From contig CAIPFS010000656.1 in NCBI GenBank assembly GCA_903864375.1, forward strand, positions 1-27,581: a DNA stretch of 27,581 nucleotides, read 5' to 3'. Below the pieces are notes generated by a model. It worked only from the letters and a program-made list of their open reading frames with translations, had not been told where the DNA came from and ran no database searches. Below are positions 1 through 9,700 of the stretch, in pieces. Source of the stretch: an uncultured Verrucomicrobiota bacterium. GTDB taxonomy: Bacteria > Verrucomicrobiota > Verrucomicrobiia > Limisphaerales > UBA9464. A program made the translations under genes and the position numbers. The stretch's first letter is position 1; every line of letters begins with the position of its first letter.

Positions 1-1
1 C

Positions 2-1525
2 GCTCCTGGAACTGCACCCGCCGGAGGCAAGGAGGCGATGCCCGCCTCCAAGGTGGCCGACGACAAAAAGGTCGATAAGAAGAAGGAGTTGCGCGAACTG
101 GCTGCACGGCGGGTGGCACGCCCGGTTCGGCGGGAGGTTTCGGCCCACGATCGGCCGGAGAGTATTTTATTGAAATCGGTGACTCTTTGGACGTGCGGGC
201 CAGCCGGGAGTTTGACCAATGCCAGCCTTCTGGTTTCCGGCGGGAAAATCATCGCTGTGGGATCGTCCAACGCCATCATCGCGCCGGTCGGAACCCTGGA
301 ATTGGAACTTCCCGGACTGCACGTCACCCCTGGCCTGATCGACTGCCACAGCCATTCGATGATATTGGGCGGCGTCAACGAAGCCACCCTGCCCTCGACC
401 GCCATGTGTCGAATTGGGGATGTTGTGAATTCCGAGGCCTCAACCATTCACGAGCAATTGGCCGGGGGCCTGACCGCCGCCAACTTGCTGCACGGGTCGG
501 CCAACCCGATCGGGGGTCAGAGTTGTGTGATCAAACTTCGCGACGGCGCTGCTCCGGACGATTTGAAACTGGCCGGAGCACCCGGCGGGATCAAATTCGC
601 GCTGGGGGAAAATGTGAAGCAATCCAATTGGGGAGAGCACCACACCACCCGCTTTCCTCAAAGCCGCCTGGGAGTTCCCATTTTCTACGTCAATCGCTTC
701 ACCGCCGCCCGTCAGTATCTGGACGAATGGAAGGCGTTTGCCAGCAGGGGGGGTCCAAAGCCCGCCCCCGATCTTGAACTCGAAGCCCTGGGCGAAATTC
801 TCGAGGGAAAGCGCTGGATTCACTGCCATAGCTATCGTCAGGACGAGATCCTGGTCTTTCTCAGAACGATGGAATCCTTCGGGGTCCGGGTGGGGACCCT
901 CCAACATATCCTCGAGGGCTACAAGGTTGCCGACGAGATTGCGCGGCATGGGGCGGGTGCCAGTACCTTCGCAGATTGGTGGGCCTACAAATACGAGGTG
1001 ATCGATGCCATTCCGTATGCGGGCAGTCTCATGCGGGATCGGGGGGTTCTGGTCAGTTTCAATTCCGACTCCAGCGATCATGCCCGGCGTTTGAATCTCG
1101 AGGCTGCCAAGGCGGTCCACTACGGTGGGACCCCACCCGAGGACGCCCTCAAGTTTGTGACCCTCAATCCAGCACGGCAACTGGGCATTGATCGGTGGGT
1201 GGGTTCCCTGGAACCTGGAAAGGATGCCGACTTTGCCATCTGGAGCGGCAGTCCCCTGGATGTCACATCCGTCTGTGTCCAAACCTGGATCGACGGGGTT
1301 CGTTACTTCGACCGCAGTCGCGAAGCGGAGCGGACCAAGGCCTTGACCGACGAACGCACTGCTTTGATCGCCAAAGCCCGCAAGTTATCCGGTGAAGATG
1401 CCGGTGGACCTGGCGGAAAACCAGCCACCGCCGCAGGCCAGGAACGCTTCTTTCGGACAACTCTGGAAACTTCGCGTGCCCATCAGGTGGTGGACTGCCT
1501 GGATGTTGAGCAGGATGCCCATTAA
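2..1525 (+). CDS. Amidohydrolase family protein (5' partial)
   Basis: Metal-dependent hydrolase of the amidohydrolase (imidazolonepropionase/dihydroorotase-like) superfamily; substrate unknown. The frame is open to the left edge, so the start lies outside the window. The ATG at 38 sits in an Ala/Lys-rich linker (the next residues are rich in K, D and E), which suggests that an N-terminal domain precedes it. From there the metal motif HSH follows PGLIDC near 348-356, a K-containing GGIKFALGENVK segment (a candidate carboxylated-lysine or beta4 region) lies near 586-618, then HCH (about 820-830), QHILEGYK (about 902-925) and the beta8 Asp in FNSDSSDH (about 1060-1082). The C-terminal GSLEPGKDADFAIW is the usual closing strand of the family. 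All canonical metal ligands seem present, so it should be active. Its stop overlaps the next gene by 11 bp, indicating co-translation. Family assignment is firm; substrate is not predictable. Confidence 0.9.
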   Translation, partial: APGTAPAGGKEAMPASKVADDKKVDKKKELRELAARRVARPVRREVSAHDRPESILLKSVTLWTCGPAGSLTNASLLVSGGKIIAVGSSNAIIAPVGTLELELPGLHVTPGLIDCHSHSMILGGVNEATLPSTAMCRIGDVVNSEASTIHEQLAGGLTAANLLHGSANPIGGQSCVIKLRDGAAPDDLKLAGAPGGIKFALGENVKQSNWGEHHTTRFPQSRLGVPIFYVNRFTAARQYLDEWKAFASRGGPKPAPDLELEALGEILEGKRWIHCHSYRQDEILVFLRTMESFGVRVGTLQHILEGYKVADEIARHGAGASTFADWWAYKYEVIDAIPYAGSLMRDRGVLVSFNSDSSDHARRLNLEAAKAVHYGGTPPEDALKFVTLNPARQLGIDRWVGSLEPGKDADFAIWSGSPLDVTSVCVQTWIDGVRYFDRSREAERTKALTDERTALIAKARKLSGEDAGGPGGKPATAAGQERFFRTTLETSRAHQVVDCLDVEQDAH

Positions 1526-2852
1526 ACCGCCCCACTTGCCTGTGAAGCTCATTCTGTTCCTACGACCGCTTTTCGCCGCTGCGATCGCCATGGGGATTCC
1601 ATGGGCCGGGTACGCAGAAACCTCCGACTCTGCCTGGACGGGCGCCGTGATTCATCCTGTCTCGGGTCCTGTCCTCAGCAATGCGACCCTGGTGGCTCAC
1701 CCGGATGGACGGATTGCGTCGATCAACACCCAGGCACCGCCGGCGGGGATCCCGACCGTGGATCTCTCGGGACTGCACCTTTATCCGGGCTTGATTGCCT
1801 CCGCCACCACACTGGGACTCATTGAAATAGATGCGGTCCGCGCCACCGTGGACACCACCGAGGTGGGCGAGTTCCTCCCCGAAGCCCAGGCATGGCAGGC
1901 GGTCAACCCCGATTCCGAGGTCATTCCCGTCACACGGGCCAATGGAATCACGCATGCCGAGGTTGTCCCAGCGGGTGCACCAATTGCCGGACATTCCTCC
2001 GTCGTCTGTCTGGCGGGTTGGACCACCGAACAGATGGTTCGTCAACGCCTGGCCGCCCTCCACGTGTACTGGCCAGCCTTCGGATTGGATTTGGCCCCAA
2101 AATCGGTCCGGGGAGAGGGATGGAAGTCCGTGGAAGACCAGGTCAAGGAACGCTCCAAGGCGGTCCGGGAGTTGGATGATTATTTTAACGAGGCCGAAGC
2201 CTATGTCCGGATCTCCCAGGTCCGGGGAAATGATCCGGGATTTCAGCTCACGCCCGCCTGGGAGGCCATGCGCCCCGTTTTGCAAGGGGCTGTTCCCGTA
2301 TTGGTTCATGCCGATGACCCCGGGCAAATTCGCAGTGCCGTGGAATGGCTGGTTCGCCGGAAATTCAGGGGGGCCATCGTCGGAGGGCGCGATGCCGTCC
2401 GGTGTGCGGAACTTCTCGCCACCAACCATATCCCCGTGGTCTACACTCGCGAGTTCACACTGCCGGTCCATGACACCGATCCCTATGATGTGCAGTACAC
2501 GACGCCGTTTCGTCTCCATCAGTCGGGGGTCACGGTGATTTTTGGGGATGGACAGGGAACCGCCTCATTTGTCCGCAATCTCCCCTACTCAGCAGGGCAG
2601 GCAGTGGCCTTCGGCCTGCCCGCCGATGAGGCATTGAAGGGCATCACCCTTCACCCGGCCACGCTCTTTGGCCTTCAGGCCAGCCTTGGAACACTGGAAC
2701 CGGGTAAACAGGCTGATTTGGTTGCCACTGATGGAGACATTCTCGATCCCAAGACCCATGTGAAGCGAATGTGGATTGCGGGGCGGGAGGTGGATCTCTC
2801 CTCCCGCCATACCCGGCTGTACGACCGCTATCGTCAACGACCGAGACCGTGA
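1515..2852 (+). CDS. Secreted amidohydrolase-like protein lacking the HxH motif
   Basis: Second amidohydrolase-superfamily protein, 445 residues from the ATG at 1515. That start gives a signal peptide (basic MPIKPPHLPVK, hydrophobic LILFLRPLFAAAIAMGI, likely cleavage after AGYA), so the product should be exported. The open frame extends upstream to 1392, but that part overlaps the previous gene and would bury the signal peptide. The fold hallmarks are present: an N-terminal beta-sandwich strand, LYPGLIA, VLVHADDPGQI, FGDGQGTASF and the closing LGTLEPGKQADLVA. However, the position after PGLIA that normally carries HxH reads SATTLGLIE, with no histidines. From memory, related Bacteroidota/Acidobacteriota proteins share this loss, so it is probably a subfamily trait and not a recent mutation. 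It may bind one metal, act differently, or partner the upstream enzyme. It converges on clpB with a 30-bp gap. Confidence 0.85.
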   Translation: MPIKPPHLPVKLILFLRPLFAAAIAMGIPWAGYAETSDSAWTGAVIHPVSGPVLSNATLVAHPDGRIASINTQAPPAGIPTVDLSGLHLYPGLIASATTLGLIEIDAVRATVDTTEVGEFLPEAQAWQAVNPDSEVIPVTRANGITHAEVVPAGAPIAGHSSVVCLAGWTTEQMVRQRLAALHVYWPAFGLDLAPKSVRGEGWKSVEDQVKERSKAVRELDDYFNEAEAYVRISQVRGNDPGFQLTPAWEAMRPVLQGAVPVLVHADDPGQIRSAVEWLVRRKFRGAIVGGRDAVRCAELLATNHIPVVYTREFTLPVHDTDPYDVQYTTPFRLHQSGVTVIFGDGQGTASFVRNLPYSAGQAVAFGLPADEALKGITLHPATLFGLQASLGTLEPGKQADLVATDGDILDPKTHVKRMWIAGREVDLSSRHTRLYDRYRQRPRP

Positions 2853-2882
2853 CCCGCAGGTGCCGGAGATGGTCTCAGCCGC

Positions 2883-5486
2883 CTATAAACGGATGAGTTG
2901 CAGTTCATCTGATTTTCCAGCCCGGGCTTCGACCCGGTCGCCCGGACCGAAGTCTCCGGACATCATCCGCCCGGCCAGCGGATTCAGAAGCAGGTCCTGA
3001 ATTGCCCGCTTGAGCGGACGTGCGCCGAATTGGGGATCATAGCCCTCCTTGGACAGGATTTGGATCGCCTCGGGCGTGACCGTCAGTGTGATCCCCTGCA
3101 ACTGGACCCGCCGCGCCACCCTGGCCAGCTGGCGCTCGACAATCTGGGCCAATTCGGTTTCCCCCAGACTATCAAACAAGATGGTCTCGTCGATCCGGTT
3201 CAAAAACTCAGGACGAAAGTGACGCTTCAATTCAGCAAGCACCTTTCCTTCCATTGAATGCCGTGAGGCAGCGTCTGTTTTTCCGTCGAGAAAGTACTCC
3301 TGAATGATGTGAGACCCCAGATTGGAGGTCATGATAATCAGGGTGTTCTTGAAATCGACCGTCCTGCCCTGGCCATCGGTCAACCGTCCGTCATCAAGGA
3401 CTTGCAATAGAATGTTGAAGACGTCGGGATGCGCCTTCTCAATTTCGTCCAGCAACACCACCGAATAGGGACGACGACGCACGGCTTCACTCAATTGCCC
3501 CCCTTCTTCGTAACCGACATATCCCGGAGGAGCACCAATGAGGCGCGAGACGGCGTGCTTTTCCATGTACTCCGACATATCGATCCGGATGGTGGCGTTC
3601 TCATCGTCGAAGAGGAACTCGGCCAGCGCACGCGCCAGCTCGGTTTTCCCGACGCCGGTGGGTCCGAGAAAGATGAAGGAGCCGGTGGGTCGGTTGGGGT
3701 CCTGAAGACCAGAGCGGGCCCTCCGGACGGCGTTGGAGACGGCGCGAATGGCCTGGAGTTGACCTGCCACGCGAGCCGAGAGACGAGTTTCCATCTGAAC
3801 CAGACGTTCGCGGTCGCCTTCCAACATCTTGGTCACCGGAATTCCGGTCCACGAGGCCACCACGCGGGCCACATCGTCTTCGGTGACTTCCTGCGACAGC
3901 AGCCGTTGGCTGGCAGGAATCGAGCGCAGCGCCTTTTCAGCTCCCGCCAATTGACGCTGCAACTCGGGAAGACGCCCATATTGGATTTCCGAGGCCCTGG
4001 CCAGTTCCCCCTTTCGCTGGGATTGTTCCAATTCCGACTTGGCCGTTTCCACCTGGGCATTCACCACGCTCACCGCATCCAGGGCCGCCTTTTCGTTCTG
4101 CCACTGGGCATTGAGTTGTTTCTGTCGCTCGCGCAAGTCAGCCAGTTCGGATTCAATCTTTCCGGTCCGGATCTTGGAAGCTTCATCCCGCTCCTTGGCC
4201 AGGGCCGTCCGTTCGATTTCCAGTTGAAGGATTTGACGGTCCAGCTGGTCAATTGACGTGGGCTTGGAGTCCAGCTCCATCTTCAGGCGCGATGCCGCTT
4301 CATCCATCAGGTCCACCGCCTTGTCGGGAAGGAACCGATCGGAAATGTAGCGGTGGGAGAGGGTGGCCGCCGCGACCAGGGCACCGTCCTGAATCCGCAC
4401 TGCGTGGTGGGTTTCGTACCGCTCCTTCAGCCCCCGCAGGATGGCGATGGTATTCTCGACACTGGGCTCGGCCACCTGCACCGGCTGAAAGCGCCGCTCC
4501 AAGGCCGGGTCCTTCTCGATGTGCTTCCGATATTCGTCGAGCGTGGTGGCCCCGATACACCGCAACTCCCCACGGGCAAGCTGCGGCTTGAGCAGATTCG
4601 CCGCATCCGCCGCCCCTTCGGCCTGCCCCGCGCCCACGATCGTATGCAGCTCATCGATGAACAAAATGATGCGCCCCTCGCTCGAGGTCACCTCCTTCAG
4701 GAACGCCTTGAGCCGATCTTCAAACTCACCGCGATATTTGGCCCCGGCAATCATCGCCCCCAAATCCACGGCGATCACCCGCTTGTTTTTCAACGACTCC
4801 GGCACGTCACCATCCACAATCCGGCGGGCCAGGCCTTCGACAATCGCGGTTTTGCCGACCCCGGGTTCACCAATCAGAACCGGATTATTTTTTGTCCGGC
4901 GCGTCAGGACCTGCATGACCCGGCGAATCTCGTCGTTACGCCCGATCACGGGATCGATCTTTCCCTGCCGGGCCAGCGCGGTCAGATCCCGCCCATATTT
5001 CTCCAGCGTCTGAAATTTATCCTCGGGGTTCGCGTCCACCACCCGCTGGTTTCCCCGAAGTTCCGAAAGGGCCTTCAAAACGGCGTCGCGTTGAATTCCA
5101 TGCCGGGCGAACAGCTTCTTCAGGGATGCCCCCCCTTTTTCCAAAAGGGCCAGCAGGAGATGCTCGGTCGAGACATACTCGTCCTTGAGCTTTTTCGCCT
5201 CCTGGGATGCCTGCTGAAGGACATTTTGAAGGTCATTTGCCGGATAGGGGGTTCCCCCACCCGCCACCTTTGCCCGTCGACCCAATTCTGTCTCCAGCTC
5301 GGAGACAAACGCGGGAATGGCGACACCCAATCGCTGGAATAACGGGCCAATCAATCCGTCGCTCTGCCCCAAAAGTGCCAGCAGCAGGTGTTCCCCATCC
5401 CATTGCTGGTGATCCCGCTCCACTGCGAGTTGTTGTGCCGACGCCAACGCTTCCTGGGCTTTCAAGGTCAGTTTCTCAAGACTCAT
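2883..5486 (-). CDS. clpB: ATP-dependent disaggregase ClpB
   Basis: Hsp100 chaperone that extracts polypeptides from aggregates with DnaK/DnaJ/GrpE, acting in the cytosol as a hexameric ring. The 867 residues match normal ClpB length. Visible order: Clp N domain (two repeats, about 1-145); first AAA+ module with Walker A GEPGVGKT (206-213), pore loop KYRGEFE (250-256), Walker B ILFIDE and Arg-finger RRF (about 331-333); a long coiled-coil M domain (about 405-525), which distinguishes ClpB from ClpA and ClpC; second AAA+ module with GPTGVGKT (608-615), pore loop GYVGYEEGG (655-663), Walker B VVLLDE (676-681) and sensor-2 GARPLKR (821-827). There is no ClpP-binding IGL/F loop, as expected for ClpB. 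The ATG at 5486 starts the typical MSLEKLTLKAQEAL; a G-rich stretch lies directly upstream. Monocistronic by appearance. Function is near certain. Confidence 0.98.
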   Translation of the reverse strand: MSLEKLTLKAQEALASAQQLAVERDHQQWDGEHLLLALLGQSDGLIGPLFQRLGVAIPAFVSELETELGRRAKVAGGGTPYPANDLQNVLQQASQEAKKLKDEYVSTEHLLLALLEKGGASLKKLFARHGIQRDAVLKALSELRGNQRVVDANPEDKFQTLEKYGRDLTALARQGKIDPVIGRNDEIRRVMQVLTRRTKNNPVLIGEPGVGKTAIVEGLARRIVDGDVPESLKNKRVIAVDLGAMIAGAKYRGEFEDRLKAFLKEVTSSEGRIILFIDELHTIVGAGQAEGAADAANLLKPQLARGELRCIGATTLDEYRKHIEKDPALERRFQPVQVAEPSVENTIAILRGLKERYETHHAVRIQDGALVAAATLSHRYISDRFLPDKAVDLMDEAASRLKMELDSKPTSIDQLDRQILQLEIERTALAKERDEASKIRTGKIESELADLRERQKQLNAQWQNEKAALDAVSVVNAQVETAKSELEQSQRKGELARASEIQYGRLPELQRQLAGAEKALRSIPASQRLLSQEVTEDDVARVVASWTGIPVTKMLEGDRERLVQMETRLSARVAGQLQAIRAVSNAVRRARSGLQDPNRPTGSFIFLGPTGVGKTELARALAEFLFDDENATIRIDMSEYMEKHAVSRLIGAPPGYVGYEEGGQLSEAVRRRPYSVVLLDEIEKAHPDVFNILLQVLDDGRLTDGQGRTVDFKNTLIIMTSNLGSHIIQEYFLDGKTDAASRHSMEGKVLAELKRHFRPEFLNRIDETILFDSLGETELAQIVERQLARVARRVQLQGITLTVTPEAIQILSKEGYDPQFGARPLKRAIQDLLLNPLAGRMMSGDFGPGDRVEARAGKSDELQLIRL

Positions 5487-5523
5487 GCCCCCTACCCATG
5501 CATCCCGGATGCCGAATCATCCT

Positions 5524-5539
5524 CGGTGAAAGATCACCG
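5524..5539 (-). promoter_or_regulatory. Hairpin in the clpB 5' leader
   Basis: A perfect 6-bp inverted repeat CGGTGA/TCACCG with a 4-nt loop lies 38 nt upstream of the clpB start. A TATAAC box reading on the - strand at 5567-5572 could be a -10 element, which would place the hairpin within the leader. It is not a CIRCE element (no TTAGCACTC/GAGTGCTAA). Read on the + strand the hairpin is followed by five T, which resembles an intrinsic terminator, but no + gene needs one there. Role unknown. Confidence 0.3.
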
Positions 5540-5648
5540 TTTTTCGCTTATTTCCTCAAATATCCAGTTATAGGTGAGTCATTTTGACACAGGCCTAAGC
5601 TTTCGCAGGGTCAATTCGTCACGATCTACCCTCCAAGATTTGAGGCAG

Positions 5649-6377
5649 CTATTTGAGGTCTTCTCCGCCCAAGCCACCGATTGTCCAATCCAGATTGTAA
5701 GTCAGGGTCTTTCCATCGTTGAAAGGCGCATTGAGTTTTGGGTAAAGGGCGAACTCAGAATGGCTGTCGACGAAGAGGAGGGCCATACCCCGGGGACCAT
5801 GACCGGAGCTGGCCGTGCCGCCGCGCACGTCATTCCACTTTCCCTTCGCACTGGCAAAGCACGGTGAGATGGCCTTTTTGGAGGGGGATTTGACATCTGC
5901 GAAGCGGCGTTGCTTCAGTGCCGCACCGTCGTCGGTGTGGTAGAACTGGTTGTAATAGTAGTAGGAACAAGGAAAGAGCAGTTCGTTGGTCTTGATGGGG
6001 TAATTGTTGGCGATGGTCCATTCGAGATTGAAGCCACGCCCCGCATCCGCCGGACACAGGTAAAATGCCCGGGAGTTGGTGCTGATATACGGGTTCAACA
6101 GTTTCAGCAGGTCAACAAAGCCCATCTGTGGCCAGTCGCGACCGGAATAGGGGAAGACCTCCCGGTAATCAGGCAGGTAGAGGGCATAGGTCACCCCAAT
6201 CTGGCGGAGATTTGAAATACAGCGTGCGGTATGCGCCTTTCCCTTGGCCCGACTCAGGGCCGGCAGGAGCATTCCCGCCAGAATGGCGATGATGGCCACC
6301 ACCACCAGCAACTCGATCAACGTGAATGCAGCCTGCCGCCACCGCCCGGTCGCCTGACGAAGGGTTCGTCGAATCAT
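5649..6377 (-). CDS. Pseudopilin-like protein, prepilin-type N-methylation/cleavage domain
   Basis: Type IV pilin/type II secretion pseudopilin-like protein of 242 residues. The N-terminus has a short basic leader ending in Q-A-A, then FTLIELLVVVAIIAILAGML, the classic prepilin helix with Glu at mature position 5. Prepilin peptidase should cut between Ala17 and Phe18; the usual Gly at -1 is Ala here. The C-terminal part carries a C-x-SNLRQIG helix, typical of PulG-like proteins in this phylum, and a late GHGPRGMALLFVDSH motif close to the H-x9-DG signature of DUF1559-type pseudopilins. The ATG at 6377 is preferred because the frame upstream (to 6527) is basic and unlike the family. No secretion or pilus genes adjoin it, as is usual for these multi-copy orphan pseudopilins. 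Role is inferred as a surface or secretion-associated fibre subunit. Confidence 0.85.
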   Translation of the reverse strand: MIRRTLRQATGRWRQAAFTLIELLVVVAIIAILAGMLLPALSRAKGKAHTARCISNLRQIGVTYALYLPDYREVFPYSGRDWPQMGFVDLLKLLNPYISTNSRAFYLCPADAGRGFNLEWTIANNYPIKTNELLFPCSYYYYNQFYHTDDGAALKQRRFADVKSPSKKAISPCFASAKGKWNDVRGGTASSGHGPRGMALLFVDSHSEFALYPKLNAPFNDGKTLTYNLDWTIGGLGGEDLK

Positions 6378-6710
6378 TGTGGAACCAGTAGGCGGCGAAT
6401 CAAAAACGGAGTCAACCCGGCTTTCCCTCCGTTTTTTAAAGCCGCGCTGACCCGTCCGGTGCGACCGGTTACCAACGCCCCTCGATTCCATACCTCCCGA
6501 TCGGGACCAGGAAATCTTCGTCTCCAACCCTCACTCCATCAACTTATTGCATTTAGGATCCTTTCACGTTTCTAAATTCCTCTTGATTACCACTGCGCGT
6601 CTTTCTATTGATCTTCCAAGAAACAGCATCAGCCCGGAGGGCGGTTCCATGGACCGGATGGGGGCCGTTTGAAGTCGCAGGGGACGCCTGGGGCTGGGAT
6701 CAGGACGCCA
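6378..6710. other. Divergent intergenic region, pseudopilin / beta-helix protein
   Basis: A 333-bp gap between divergently transcribed genes, expected to hold promoters for both. On the + strand TTGATT (6583-6588), a 17-bp spacer and TATTGA (6606-6611) form a weak sigma70-like pair. No strong hairpin, repeat or credible small gene was seen. Confidence 0.3.
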
Positions 6711-9700
6711 ATGAATTTTTTACAACGTTTCGTTCCGGGAAGGCTGGCCATGTTCCTCAGCGTCTTTCTTGGAGCGGTTCAGGGTATGGGTAGAGGCACA
6801 CCAAACCCCTTTCCGACAGGCATAATTTCCTCCGGAGGACCCTCCGGGTCTCCAGCAGAACAATGGGAAATCACAAAGCCCGGCCCCCATTCCCGCGAGA
6901 TTTCCTGGGTTCACCTCTCCGACAGATCGGACGGTCGTGGAGGCCCTGAATGGCTGACGAACCACTTCGTCCAGCTGGAGTCAGGTTTGAATTATCTCTC
7001 CGATTCAGGGCGTTGGGAATCGAGTCATCCGGAGATTGAAGTGGGTAAGACAGGGGGCGCCGTGGCCATTCATGGGCAGCATAAGGTTTGGTTTTCGGGA
7101 CAGTTCAAGAGTCGGAAGACTGTTCAAATGCAGTTGCCGGATGGGCGGCGCATGATCAGCCATGTCCACGGTCTGGCGTATTACGATGCGGTGCAGGACA
7201 GGGCTGTCTTGATCGCACAAGCCCGTGAAGCAGACGCCTGGCTTTATCCTCCCAACCAGATTCTTTATCCCGAGGCATTTGATTCGGTTTCGGCCGACGT
7301 CCGATACACCTACACCACCATCGGACTGGAACAGGATGTCATCCTGCATGAGGCACCCCCCGCCCCGGAGAGGTTTGGGATGAGTGCGGCGTCGACCCGT
7401 CTCGAGGTCTGGACAGAGTTTGTTCAATCACCAGAACCGATCCGGCACGCCCGGCCTGTTTCCAGGGTGGATTCACGGTCGGATCCGGCCTCCTCCCCAG
7501 TCCTTTGGGATGAGGAATTGGATTTTGGTTCGATGCGCATGGGTATTGGGAAAACATTTGTCCTCGGAAGCGAGGCCGACTGTCTGGCGTTTGTCGCCAA
7601 GCAATGGGTTGTCGATGGAGGTCGGCGGTTTCTGGTGGAGGCTGTTGCCGTTCCATCACTCGAAACCTCCCTCCAGTCCCTTCCCACGGCCCCGGGCGGA
7701 GCATCCGTTCCCCGATCGGAAGGTCGGCGATGGCAGGTACTCCACCAACTGCCATTACGACCGGATACCGCTGCCATCATAGATTCGAAGCCTCACCGCA
7801 TGGATCCGACCTTGATGGCTCAACAGGTTCGTCGGCGGGGTCTGGTCCTCGACTACAGCACCCTCAACACCAGTCTGACCAACTTCACCTTTGCCGGTGA
7901 TTCCACTTACCTGGTGACCGGGCCGGTCGCGCTGACCGGAACCAATGTCACATTCGAAGGCGGCACGGTGATCAAGTTTTCGCGCACCAATTCAGCGCGG
8001 ATTCAGGTTTCCTGCCCTGCCATCTGGTTGGGGGACATTTACCAACCGGTGATCCTCACCGCTGCGGATGATTCAACTGTCGGACAGCAGGTGAGTACAA
8101 ATCCGCCATCAGGCTACTACGCGGCAACCGCACTGGACCTGGAACCGCCAACTCCCGGCACCAGTTACTCCCTCGGTCACCTCCGGATTGCCTACGCCAC
8201 CGTCGGTCTGTTGATCAATCAGGCTTCCGGCCACAATTTGAGTCATCTTCAGATGGTGAATTGCCGGACAGGGATTCGACCGCTTTCGACCGACTTCGGA
8301 TTGCACAACGCATTGTTCGTCAATGTTCTGACGAACTTTGATGGTGTGGCCGCAACGGGCCGGGTGGAGCATCTGACTGTGGATGGGGCTGCCTGGATGA
8401 ACGCCAACGGTACGTTCAGTGCCGCCAACCTGAAATTGACCAATTCCCTGCTCGTCAATGTCACGAATGCGGGTGGGTACACTCCAGTGGCGGTAACCTC
8501 GGTGAATGCCTCAGCGGGATTGTTTCAATCCATGGGGGGCGCCAGTCATTACCTGTCGGCGGGAAGTCCCTATCGGGATGCCGGTGTTTCCGGTATCAGT
8601 TCAGCTCTGGCCCGTGATTTTCGGCAGATGACCACCTATCCCCCTCTCCCATGGACCAGCCCGGTTGTCGCAACTATGACACTGACGCCCACGGGTCAGA
8701 GGGATACGGATACCCCGGATTTGGGCTATCATTACCCCGTGCTCGACTATCAATTGACGGGGCCATTGATTGTCACCAACGCCACACTGACCCTCGCCGA
8801 CGGAGTGGCGATCGGGTTTGCGGGCAGCTCCTGCCTTTGGCTACAGGCAAAGAGTTCCCTCTCGAGTTTTGGTTGGGCTCAACAGATGAATGTCCTGACC
8901 CGATCCTCAACCGTGATGGAAGGTCCCATCGCCGGCGCTCCAGTCCCGCAGCCCTCCGATACCGTGATTCTTGGCTACATGACCAACGTCCCTTCCGCCA
9001 GCTATCCCTCGGTCACCCTGAGATTTACTTCGATCTACCTGAATTCTCCACAGGGTTATCATTTTTACTGGGATTTTTCGGGATTTAATTTCAGTTCGGT
9101 CAAGTGGAGTGACTGCCAGCTTTTCGGGGGAAACATTATCGTCCTGGGTTCCGCCAGCCCCCTTGCACCTGCATCGCCTTTGACATTCAAAAACAACCTC
9201 TTTTTCAGGTCGTATCTGGACCTGGAGGGATTGATGCCGCTCGCATTCTACAACCAGTCGATGCTGAAGAGCACACTGCTTCTTTTCCCTGGAGCCTTCA
9301 ACACTCAGGCATCCGTTCGCGACAACCTGTTCGACACGGTGGATGTCTGGTCGGATCAACCCCCGTTGTTCGCCTACTCCAACAATGCCTACGTCCGGGC
9401 CAACGGGCTCGGGCAGTTGCTGCCCCTGCAACCATCGGATGTGGTTCTCTCCAGTTTCAACTATGCCGCACCGACGAACGGACTGGGTCGTTGGTATCAG
9501 GGGCAGGCTAACCTGGTCAATGCCGGGAGCCAGTCCGCCGGTTCCGCCGGGCTTTATCAGGAAACCACCCAGCCCAATCAGCTCAAGGAAGGATCCAGCC
9601 CGGTGGATATTGGTTTCCATTATGTCGCTGTCGATGGTTCTGGAAAGCCACTCGATTTCGACGCCGACGGCTTCGCTGATTATATCGAAGACATCAACGG

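Noticed and set aside
440..2519. Long - strand open frames opposite the two amidohydrolases (280 and 319 codons)
   Set aside because: Pro/Gly/Arg-rich shadows in a G+C-rich region; the + strand products have clear family motifs.
2843..2876. Inverted repeat GAGACC/GGTCTC between the convergent amidohydrolase and clpB genes
   Set aside because: 23-nt spacing and no T run on either strand; too weak to call a terminator.
5524..5544. + strand intrinsic terminator (stem followed by TTTTT)
   Set aside because: No + strand gene ends upstream; both neighbours are on the - strand, so a terminator role there is unsupported.
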